Source: Candidatus Caenarcanales bacterium (lineage in GTDB: Bacteria > Cyanobacteriota > Vampirovibrionia > LMEP-6097). From it: a stretch of DNA of 64,000 nt. The position numbers and the translations under genes are program-made. The first letter of the stretch is position 1. Each line of letters begins with the position of its first letter. Shown in pieces: positions 53,827 through 61,735 of this stretch. Below the pieces are notes generated by a model that saw only the letters and a list, made by a program, of their open reading frames with translations, did not search any database and was not told where the DNA came from. The DNA lies in the NCBI GenBank assembly GCA_013216135.1, contig JABSOS010000011.1:1-64000 (forward strand), in the 5' to 3' direction.

Positions 53827-55266
53827 TTATGCTACAGGCGCTAATTCAGCTTCACTTACTATAGGCATTTCTGGTTTAGGTTCTTCTAACGGATTTTCTC
53901 TATTGAAGCTCACTACGGCGTTTGCAGCATCTGTTTGAGGTCTACTTATTCTATTCGCTATGCTCTCAGGCAGACAATGTCCAGCATTTGCTTTGAGCAT
54001 TGCTTTACCTACACTCAAGAAGAATTCTGGTAAGTTCTTCGCTGACAAGGTGTCGTTACTCTTAAATTCTGCGTTTTCTTCTTTTACAGCAGCTGTATTT
54101 GCAGCTGCTGCCCAAGTTCCGAATAAGCCCATTAACGATTCTGTTTGTCTTTCAAATGGTTTCATGAATGGAAGGTTAAGAAGTACGTCAAGCACTCCTT
54201 CTGTAGTGTAATTACCACCTGAGGCAACTGACTGAATTCTGCCTCGTTCCATATTGTCTTGAGAGAAGCGCTCACAATCAGTGGCAACACATGCAAAATT
54301 ATCCCTTAATACATTTCCTGCCGTGATTAACGCTTCACCCAAGTTATTACCAGACTCACGCATAATGAGTCCACTTTGCTTCGTTGCAAAACCAATCATC
54401 TGGAGAACACCACCCACAGTACCATTTACACCAGTACTATTACGAGGGTCAAAGGCTCTCATTCCATGTTTACTAATGGCATCAAAAGTATCTTTAAACT
54501 GTTCTGTAAAAGCTTTAATACTTTCACCTGGGTTCGCGTAACCTTCTGATCCCATCTTACGTTTATTTGCTGAAGATGAGATGTTCATAGGTCCATTGGC
54601 TGCTCCAAAGAAGCTGTAAACATTATTAAAGCTGATATTTAAATTAGGTACTTTCACGCCCACAGCTTTAAGAGGCATAGTCAATAAGTGAAAAACATTA
54701 AATGCAGATAGAACTTTGAATAATCCAGCTCCAGAGGCTATTAAATCATTATATTTAGAGACTTTAGAGAATTTCCCTAAAGCTGCAATTCCAACCATCC
54801 CTCTATAAGCATATTTCCCTGCAAATTCAATGAATTTGTTATGAGGAAGAGCCAAGCCAAGTAAGTTTGCTCCAATTGATACTTGATTTGCAAGTTTAGA
54901 AATAAAGCTTTGGATTTTAGTACCATTCGCCATTTCTTTATTCTCTGCGTATGCTTCAAAGGCTTTTTTTAGTGGAGGAATAGGACTAAGTAAATTTGCA
55001 AATTTATGGTAGATTGTATCTTGAGGCTTTGGAGCTTCAGGTTCTTCTGCTACTAGATTTTCATTCTGCTTTGCTTCATTTTCTAAATTTTCATCTTTTG
55101 CTGCTAAATCTTCTGCAATTTCTTGGTTATTGTTTGCTTGAATAGTAGTTGATGCCAAATCTGGCTCAACTGAGTTTATTTTTTCCGCACTCTCTCCTAT
55201 TGCTGTTCCACTAGCTCCATTTTTTTCAAAATGAGAACCTGCAGAGACAGCCGTTGTCTTTTGCAA
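53827..55266 (-). CDS. hypothetical protein, 479 aa
   Basis: N-terminal ~95 residues are acidic and disordered (NNNQEIAEDLAAKDENLENE). The middle has several Ala/Gly/Leu-rich, weakly hydrophobic helices (YRGMVGIAALGKFSKVSKYN, LLTMPLKAVGVKVP). Three Cys (FACVATDCERF, GHCLPES) lie in the C-terminal half. No signal peptide and no family recognised. The segment AAAANTAAVKEENAEF ... SAKNLPEFFLSVGKAMLKA is a faint match to the end of the 359-aa protein at 46781. A membrane-interacting or effector-like protein is possible. Confidence 0.6.
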   Translation of the reverse strand: MQKTTAVSAGSHFEKNGASGTAIGESAEKINSVEPDLASTTIQANNNQEIAEDLAAKDENLENEAKQNENLVAEEPEAPKPQDTIYHKFANLLSPIPPLKKAFEAYAENKEMANGTKIQSFISKLANQVSIGANLLGLALPHNKFIEFAGKYAYRGMVGIAALGKFSKVSKYNDLIASGAGLFKVLSAFNVFHLLTMPLKAVGVKVPNLNISFNNVYSFFGAANGPMNISSSANKRKMGSEGYANPGESIKAFTEQFKDTFDAISKHGMRAFDPRNSTGVNGTVGGVLQMIGFATKQSGLIMRESGNNLGEALITAGNVLRDNFACVATDCERFSQDNMERGRIQSVASGGNYTTEGVLDVLLNLPFMKPFERQTESLMGLFGTWAAAANTAAVKEENAEFKSNDTLSAKNLPEFFLSVGKAMLKANAGHCLPESIANRISRPQTDAANAVVSFNRENPLEEPKPEMPIVSEAELAPVA

Positions 55267-55358
55267 TTCAAATTATCCTTTGTTGCTGATAATTATTAGG
55301 TATTAAGGGAATTAGTATTAAGTATAGCTAAATTTCTTAACTTTTTGTTTAATTTTTT

Positions 55359-55859
55359 TTAATGTATAAATATGTTTTTCAATTTTGATAGCAAAAATAG
55401 AACATGCTCACAGACTGTAAATGTGAAAGGTGAAATGAAATACAGGTATAGTGCGGCAAAACCCCATGCAGATAATATATCCCAGATATCGTGAACTTTT
55501 AAGTAAAGTCTTGATAAACCTAAGAAAATAGGCATTGTTAAGAAAATAATTTCAACCGGAAAGCTAAAGTCAAAGAAATAAACTAAAGAATAAAAGAATA
55601 CCGTCGACATAAAAGCGTGCCCGGAGGGCATGCTAAAGCCAGTGACCTTAACCTTTGCATTATTCTGGTTTGGTCTTGGCTTACGAATAGTATTTTTTAG
55701 AAATAGGTTTGTTGCATAGCCGAAGAACCACACTGATGAAAGATAAGCACCTTTTTCGAAGTTAATAAAAAAGGTTAAAAAACAAAGCACTAAAAATTGA
55801 GGAAATAAATTTCCAATTAACGTGAAGCTTCTGATTAGATAATATCTTTTACTTTTCAC
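55359..55859 (-). CDS. PAP2-family membrane phosphatase
   Basis: 166 aa, about five membrane segments. All three PAP2 active-site motifs are present: KNTIRKPRPN (KxxxxxxRP), FSMPSGHAF (PSGH) and SRLYLKVHDIWD (SRxxxxxHxxxD). Hydrolyses a lipid phosphate or pyrophosphate (phosphatidate, undecaprenyl pyrophosphate and similar). Two bases after the glycosyltransferase gene on the same strand, so perhaps an envelope-lipid or glycan operon. Confidence 0.9.
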   Translation of the reverse strand: MKSKRYYLIRSFTLIGNLFPQFLVLCFLTFFINFEKGAYLSSVWFFGYATNLFLKNTIRKPRPNQNNAKVKVTGFSMPSGHAFMSTVFFYSLVYFFDFSFPVEIIFLTMPIFLGLSRLYLKVHDIWDILSAWGFAALYLYFISPFTFTVCEHVLFLLSKLKNIFIH

Positions 55860-55861
55860 TA

Positions 55862-56875
55862 TTAATGAAATTTACCAAGAAATTTCTTTATTAAACTCCC
55901 TAAAGCAGAGGAATTACTAAAGTAACTACTTAACCATAAGCCGATGAATCTAATATCAAAAATTCTTAAAAAGTTTTTACTTAAAGAATAACTAAGTTTA
56001 GCTCTAGCTAAACCAGGCTTCCCTGCAAGTATGTACCAATAAGCAAAGCGCAAGAATGCTAAGCTATAAGCTTCACGCATTTCAGCAAGTACTATTTTCT
56101 TAGCTTCATTACTACCACTAATTTTCATAGGTAATTGACCTTCAATATCAGCTTCACTAGTATCTTCTAGATTAGTATTAGCATCTAAAACTTTTAAAGT
56201 AACTTCTTCGATTCTTTCTGCTTTAACATTTTGAACTGATTGTCCAGGGTGTATACGGTAATTTCCTAAAGGTTCTTTAATATGATAGAACTCCCCAAAC
56301 TTAGAGAGTCTTAGCCAGAAGTCCCAGTCTTCGTAAGGTATAAAGTCAGTTACTTGAGACCCAACTTTATCAAGAGCTTCTTTTCTGATCATAGGTGTAA
56401 CTGATGGAATAAAATTTCTTTTTAGTAAGTGAAAGTAAACTAAGCCGCTTGCTCCTTGCTGCTGTCTTGCAGCTGATTTTAGGCTTTTATTTTCTGGTGA
56501 AATTCTATTTACAGAAGCGTAAGAAAGAACCACTTCTGGTTTTTCTTCCATGATCTTTACTTGAGTTTCTAATTTGTTTTCTAGCCAAGTGTCGTCAGAA
56601 TCGACTAAGCAAACATATTTACCATTTGCCTTGCTAATCCCAAAGCTTCTAGCAACTGCTCTTTCTGAGTTTTTCTGTTTGAAATATTTTACACGAGAGT
56701 CTTTATCAGTGAAAGTTTTTACTATTTCTTCAGTGTTATCAGTGCTGCCATCATCTATGAATATAACTTCAAAGTTGCTGTAACTCTGTTTTAGAATACT
56801 TTCTAAATTATCAGATATGAATTTTGCTTGGTTATAGCTAGGAATAACAACTGAAACTAATGGTGAATTACTCAT
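55862..56875 (-). CDS. family 2 glycosyltransferase
   Basis: 337 aa. GT-A fold start: SNSPLVSVVIPSYNQAKFIS, ILKQSYSNFEVIFIDDGSTD, then YVCLVDSDDTWLENKLETQV with the DxD metal site and FIPYEDWDFWLRLSKFGEFY with the acceptor-site ED. Residues beyond ~250 form a helical C-terminal extension. Cytoplasmic or membrane-associated transfer of a sugar to a surface glycan; donor unknown. Runs with speE upstream and PAP2 downstream. Confidence 0.92.
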   Translation of the reverse strand: MSNSPLVSVVIPSYNQAKFISDNLESILKQSYSNFEVIFIDDGSTDNTEEIVKTFTDKDSRVKYFKQKNSERAVARSFGISKANGKYVCLVDSDDTWLENKLETQVKIMEEKPEVVLSYASVNRISPENKSLKSAARQQQGASGLVYFHLLKRNFIPSVTPMIRKEALDKVGSQVTDFIPYEDWDFWLRLSKFGEFYHIKEPLGNYRIHPGQSVQNVKAERIEEVTLKVLDANTNLEDTSEADIEGQLPMKISGSNEAKKIVLAEMREAYSLAFLRFAYWYILAGKPGLARAKLSYSLSKNFLRIFDIRFIGLWLSSYFSNSSALGSLIKKFLGKFH

Positions 56876-56890
56876 CTTATCTCTCCCAAT

Positions 56891-57709
56891 CTATGATAAC
56901 TCGGATTTCATAAGTAAATTATCTAAATTGATAAAATCTCCAATGTCAATATTTTCTCTAGTCTTAATTTCTTTTGCAGCAGCGGTATATGACCATATCG
57001 TTCCTGGATAAACTAGCATTGGTGCATAGTAACTGTGTACATCATTGAATACTTTAGCTAAATTCTCTCTTGTCTTTTTAAGTTCAGATCTTTGGAAGAA
57101 AGGAGAACCTGACTGAGCGCAGAATACACCATGCTCTTTTAAAGTTCTTTTGATTTTTTTATAAAAATCTTCTTCGATGAGTCCAGCAGCAAAGCCTTCT
57201 GGATCAGTAGAATCGCATAGTATTAAGTCATAAGTATTTTCAGCACAGTTGTCGATGAATTTAAGTGCATCCTCACATCTAAGATCTAACTTAGGGTTAT
57301 TCAGAGCAATTGAGATTTGTGGGAAAAATTCTTTAGAAGCATTAATAACTTCTTCATCGATTTCTACCATCGTAACTTTACTGATGCGTGAATCATATTT
57401 AGTAAATAAATCCCTCACTATACCACCATCACCACCACCGATTACTAGAATATTCAAATCATGAGCTGCTTCATCTATATTTTGCATTCCATACTTAGTA
57501 AGTGCATGATGATACATGTGTTCATCAATGTCACTAAGCATTAAAGCTCCATCTAGAGCCATTACTGTGCCATAGTTATCATTTTCAAAGATGAAAATTT
57601 CTTGATATTTACTTTGTTTTTTCAAGTGAACTTTAGAAACTTTCATGCCGATGCTTTGCACACCTTGGTGAATTTCTTGGAACCATAGATCTGTATTATC
57701 AGCTGACAT
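56891..57709 (-). CDS. speE: spermidine (polyamine aminopropyl) synthase
   Basis: 272 aa. N-terminal beta domain (SKYQEIFIFENDNYGTVMAL), then the Rossmann-like domain: ILVIGGGDGGIVRDLFTKYD, VTMVEIDEEVINASKEFF, RCEDALKFIDN and the catalytic Asp in LILCDSTDPEGFA. It transfers aminopropyl from decarboxylated SAM to putrescine. TATAAC ends 5 bases before the ATG. Confidence 0.95.
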   Translation of the reverse strand: MSADNTDLWFQEIHQGVQSIGMKVSKVHLKKQSKYQEIFIFENDNYGTVMALDGALMLSDIDEHMYHHALTKYGMQNIDEAAHDLNILVIGGGDGGIVRDLFTKYDSRISKVTMVEIDEEVINASKEFFPQISIALNNPKLDLRCEDALKFIDNCAENTYDLILCDSTDPEGFAAGLIEEDFYKKIKRTLKEHGVFCAQSGSPFFQRSELKKTRENLAKVFNDVHSYYAPMLVYPGTIWSYTAAAKEIKTRENIDIGDFINLDNLLMKSELS

Positions 57710-57787
57710 AGGCGTTATATTTTAGCAAATGATGGAGTTAAGGACTTCCTTTATGAATTAATAACTAATTTTTGATATCATGGGGTG

Positions 57788-59206
57788 GTGCAATTTCCTG
57801 CAATTAATGTAATTTCTCTAAGTTTTGTTGGTTTCTTAGTTTTAATGGTTTTAGTCGGGATGCTTTCAGCAAGTAAAGCGAAAGCAAATTCTGGTGACTA
57901 TCTTCTAGCAAGTAGATCTGTTCATCCTGTTGTGATGGCATTATCGATGCTTTCTACTAACTATAGTGGTTTCATGTTTATTGGTTTTATAGGTTATACC
58001 TACAGTGTAGGTATTTCAGCTGTATGGTATATACTGACCTGGGCTTTTGGAGATTTGATCGCTTGGCTTACAATTCACAAACGACTTCGTGATAAGTCTG
58101 AAGAACAAGATTCTAATACCATTACTTCTTTTATAGGGACTGGGGAGAAAAAGAGTTTCCCAAGGTTAATTAAATTCACTTCTCTGATTAGTTTTATATT
58201 TCTTTCTGTGTACGCTGCTGCTCAATTGAAAGTTAGTAGTAAAGCTCTTCACGTAATGCTTGACTGGGATATGAACATGGGAATAGTTATCGCTGGAATA
58301 ATCGTAGCTTTGTATTGTTTCTCTGGTGGGATTAGAGCTTCTATTTGGACTGATGTTGCGCAAACAATTTTCATGTGTGCTGCAATGTTTTTAATGAGTT
58401 ATATGACTGTAAGTAAGTGTGGCGGGCTTAGTGAATTGATGACATCCCTCAAAGAAATTGATCCTAATTTAGTAAGCTTAGTTCCTGAACAAACTTTTTG
58501 GCATTTCTTGATTTTTATTATTAGTTTACTTGTAAATGGTTATGGAGTTATCGGACAACCTCACACTATGGTAAGAGCTATGCTCATAGATGATTCAAGT
58601 AAAATGGGGAAAGCTAGAGATATCTATTTCACTCTTTACCTTATTTTTGGTATGGCAGCACTAAGTGTAGGCTTAGCTTCTAGAATTTTATTACCAGATT
58701 TAAGTTCTATAGACCCAGAGCTAACTTTACCAATTCTTGCTGAGAAAATGCTACCAGATGTACTTGTAGGTTTCATTCTCGCTGGAATATTTTCTGCTGC
58801 AGTTTCTACAGCTGACTCTCAGATTATTTCTTGCTCTGCAAGCTTAAGCCAAGACTTAGTTCCATCGATGAAAAAGTCTTATGTGTTTTCAAAAATAGCT
58901 TCACTTTTAGTTGCTGTGATTGCGATTTGCATCGCTCTTTTCTCTGGGCAAAACGTTTTTACTTTAACTTTGATTGCTTGGTCTTCTCTTGCAGCAAGCT
59001 TAGGTCCACTTATGGTTTTAAGATGTTTTGATTTTGAAATGGATACAAAAACTTCATCTGCAATGGTATTTTTCTCGATATTAACTGTGATCGTTTGGCG
59101 CTTTACTTTAAATATGCCTTTTGGGATTCATGAAGTTATGCCAGCAACTTTAGTTGCAGTCTTGATTTTCTGGATTAAACCTTTCGGGATGCTGAAAAAA
59201 CAGTAA
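57788..59206 (+). CDS. sodium:solute symporter (SSF family)
   Basis: About 472 aa with 12-13 membrane segments. SSF features: N-terminal SLSFVGFLVLMVLVGMLSAS, then SGDYLLASRSVHPVVMALSM, NYSGFMFIGFIGYTYSVGIS, and ILAGIFSAAVSTADSQIISC with the Na+-site Ser/Thr residues. Closest in feel to the proline/PutP-type branch, but the substrate is not readable. Start is GTG at 57788 or 57785; TATCAT (57776-57781) favours the former, 6 bases downstream. Its neighbour acs raises the idea of acetate uptake; that is inference. Confidence 0.9.
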   Translation: MQFPAINVISLSFVGFLVLMVLVGMLSASKAKANSGDYLLASRSVHPVVMALSMLSTNYSGFMFIGFIGYTYSVGISAVWYILTWAFGDLIAWLTIHKRLRDKSEEQDSNTITSFIGTGEKKSFPRLIKFTSLISFIFLSVYAAAQLKVSSKALHVMLDWDMNMGIVIAGIIVALYCFSGGIRASIWTDVAQTIFMCAAMFLMSYMTVSKCGGLSELMTSLKEIDPNLVSLVPEQTFWHFLIFIISLLVNGYGVIGQPHTMVRAMLIDDSSKMGKARDIYFTLYLIFGMAALSVGLASRILLPDLSSIDPELTLPILAEKMLPDVLVGFILAGIFSAAVSTADSQIISCSASLSQDLVPSMKKSYVFSKIASLLVAVIAICIALFSGQNVFTLTLIAWSSLAASLGPLMVLRCFDFEMDTKTSSAMVFFSILTVIVWRFTLNMPFGIHEVMPATLVAVLIFWIKPFGMLKKQ

Positions 59207-59226
59207 ACTGAAGTTATAATTTAGCC

Positions 59227-59742
59227 ATGGTTTTACTAAATTCTGAAAATCTAGAGCTTGGGACTCCTTTGATTAATTTTGATCTGAAGAATATCGATGA
59301 GAACAATTTTTCTAGTAATTCTTTGAGTAAAGATATTGTTGTAATTGCTTTTATTTGTAATCACTGTCCTTACGTAATAGAGATTATTGAAGACTTTTCA
59401 AAGCTTGCCCTGAAGCTTAAAGATAGAGTGGAGTTTGTGACTATTTCTGCAAATGATCCTGATTATAGAAATGAAGATAGTTTTGAGAATATGAAACTAT
59501 TTCATGAGAAATATAATTTTTCTTTTCCATATCTTTTTGACGAAAGTCAGGAGGTTGCTAAAAAGTATCAAGCTGTTTGTACGCCTGATATCTATACTTA
59601 TAAAAAGATTGATGGTGTCTATAAGCTTGCTTATCATGGGGCTTTTGAATATTTAGAAGAGAATATTTTGAAACTTGAAGCTGGTGAAACTCAGTTGAAA
59701 GAAGAGAAGCCAAGTATTGGTTGTTCTATTAAGTGGAAGTGA
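59227..59742 (+). CDS. thioredoxin-fold redoxin (AhpC/TSA-like)
   Basis: 171 aa. IVVIAFICNHCPYVIEIIED has the Cys-x-x-Cys of a thioredoxin-like peroxiredoxin/redoxin, followed by FVTISANDPDYRNEDSFENM, FSFPYLFDESQEVAKKYQAV and CTPDIYTYKKIDG. This matches the CNHCPYV group of bacterial thioredoxin-family proteins. No signal peptide, so cytoplasmic. TATAAT (59215-59220) ends 6 bases before the ATG, leaderless pattern. Confidence 0.9.
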   Translation: MVLLNSENLELGTPLINFDLKNIDENNFSSNSLSKDIVVIAFICNHCPYVIEIIEDFSKLALKLKDRVEFVTISANDPDYRNEDSFENMKLFHEKYNFSFPYLFDESQEVAKKYQAVCTPDIYTYKKIDGVYKLAYHGAFEYLEENILKLEAGETQLKEEKPSIGCSIKWK

Positions 59743-59764
59743 TTTTTAAAAGTAGAAGAGAATT

Positions 59765-61672
59765 ATGGAAGAGGTTTTAACAGTAAAAGCTAATATTAAT
59801 GAAAATGATCTTAAGGCTTTAAATAGTAGTTTTGATAATGATTATTTAGGGACTTGGGCTAACCTTGCAAAGGAAAATATTTTCTTTAAAGAGACTTTTA
59901 ATGAAATTTTAGATGAGAGTGATAAACCACATTATAAGTGGTTTTTAGGTGGCAAGACTAATATATCTTATAACTGTTTAGATGTTCATTTGAAAGATAA
60001 AGCTAATAAAACAGCTTTGATCTTTGAGGATGAGCTGGGTGAAGCTCAAACACTAACTTATAAAGAGCTTCATGAAAAAGTTGTAAAGTTCAGTGCTTAT
60101 TTACGTGATTTAGGTATTAGAAAAGGTGACAGGATTTGCATCTATATGTCACTATGTCCTGAGTCTATAATTGCTATACAGGCATGTTTAAGAATCGGAG
60201 CTATTCATAGTGTGGTTTTTGCAGGATTTTCAGCACATGCTCTTAGAGATAGAATCAATGAACTTGAAGCAAAGCTTTTGATCACTCAAAATGCTTTTAT
60301 TCGAAGAAATAAAAAAGTTGAACTTTTTAAGTTTGCCCGCGAAGCTTTAACTGAGAATCAATCAGTGACAGACTTGATTTTGTTTGATCGCGTTACTGGA
60401 GATACTGAATTAGATGAAGATACGAATGCTCTTAAAAAATCTTTAGATATAAAAATTCATAAACCTATTCAAGATTTACTTGCTGATAAGTATGCTGATA
60501 TTCAAAATTTGACAACTCTTGAGCCAGAGTGGCTTGAAAGTAACGAAACGTCTTTTATCCTTTATACAAGCGGTAGTACAGGTAAACCTAAAGGTATAGA
60601 GCATGGTACATCTGGTTATATTCTCTGGGCAAAGCTAAGTACTAACTGGGTTTTTGATCTGAAAGATGAAGATGTTTATTGGTGTACAGCTGATATAGGT
60701 TGGATTACAGGACACACTTATGTAACTTATGGTCCACTAGCAAATGGTGCAACTCAAGTTATTTATGAAGGTGCTCCTAATTTTCCTGATAAAAATCAAT
60801 TCTGGAATTTAATTGAAAAGTATAAAGTAAGTATTTTTTACACTGCACCTACTGCGATTAGAGCTTTTGAACAGTGGGGCTTAGAGCATATTGAGAAGCA
60901 TGATTTAAGTTCACTTAGGCTTTTAGGTTCTGTAGGTGAGCCTATAGGCTCTGAGACTTGGAAGTGGTTTTATGAAAATATTGGTAAAAGTAAGTGCCCT
61001 ATTGTAGATACTTGGTGGCAGACAGAAACAGGGGGGATTATGATTTCTACTTTACCTGGAGTGCAAACTGCAAAGCCTGGGATCGCTGGACCAGCTTTAC
61101 CTGGAATTCATGCTGAGATTTCTGAGGATTCTCTTCTTCATATTTCTAAGCCATGGCCTTCAATGCTTAAAGGAATTTATAAAAATCCAGAGAGATACAA
61201 AAAAGCTTATTGGTCTTTGATTGAAGATTCATACTTGCCAGGTGACTTAGCAACTATTGATGAGGATTCCTATATCTGTATCGGTGGTAGAAATGATGAT
61301 GTTATTAATATTTCTGGTCACAGACTAGGAACTGCTGAAATTGAAACAGCTCTTGCAAAGCATGTATCTGTCTTAGAGTCTGCCGTGGTAGCTATTCCTC
61401 ATAAGATTAAAGGTCAAGGACTAGTTTGTTTTGTGGTATCAAACAATAATTCAGGTGATTTGTCTAATTTACTTACAGCTCATATTGCTAGTGAAATAGG
61501 GGCACATGCAAAACCTGAAAGAGTAATAGCTTGTGCTGCTTTGCCTAAAACTAGATCTGGTAAAGTTATGAGACGACTTTTACAAGATTTAGCTCAAGGT
61601 AAAGATATAAGTGGAGATATCTCTACGCTTGAAGATAAAAGTGTTTTAGAGGCTATAAAGTCCAGAATATAA
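59765..61672 (+). CDS. acs: acetyl-CoA synthetase
   Basis: 635 aa, full length. AMP-forming acetate:CoA ligase. Motifs: P-loop-like TSFILYTSGSTGKPKGIEHG, CTADIGWITGHTYVTYGPLA, CPIVDTWWQTETGGIMISTL, GGRNDDVINISGHRLGTAEI and the acetylation-sensitive Lys in LPKTRSGKVMRRLL. The tail DISTLEDKSVLEAIK is normal for Acs. Propionyl-CoA synthetase is close and cannot be fully excluded. Starts 22 bp after the redoxin gene with AAGAGA before the ATG. Confidence 0.95.
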   Translation: MEEVLTVKANINENDLKALNSSFDNDYLGTWANLAKENIFFKETFNEILDESDKPHYKWFLGGKTNISYNCLDVHLKDKANKTALIFEDELGEAQTLTYKELHEKVVKFSAYLRDLGIRKGDRICIYMSLCPESIIAIQACLRIGAIHSVVFAGFSAHALRDRINELEAKLLITQNAFIRRNKKVELFKFAREALTENQSVTDLILFDRVTGDTELDEDTNALKKSLDIKIHKPIQDLLADKYADIQNLTTLEPEWLESNETSFILYTSGSTGKPKGIEHGTSGYILWAKLSTNWVFDLKDEDVYWCTADIGWITGHTYVTYGPLANGATQVIYEGAPNFPDKNQFWNLIEKYKVSIFYTAPTAIRAFEQWGLEHIEKHDLSSLRLLGSVGEPIGSETWKWFYENIGKSKCPIVDTWWQTETGGIMISTLPGVQTAKPGIAGPALPGIHAEISEDSLLHISKPWPSMLKGIYKNPERYKKAYWSLIEDSYLPGDLATIDEDSYICIGGRNDDVINISGHRLGTAEIETALAKHVSVLESAVVAIPHKIKGQGLVCFVVSNNNSGDLSNLLTAHIASEIGAHAKPERVIACAALPKTRSGKVMRRLLQDLAQGKDISGDISTLEDKSVLEAIKSRI

Positions 61673-61735
61673 ATTAATTTAACACTTGCACGTATTATCT
61701 TGCACCGATGCACCAAGTTAAGATAATATTGAATC

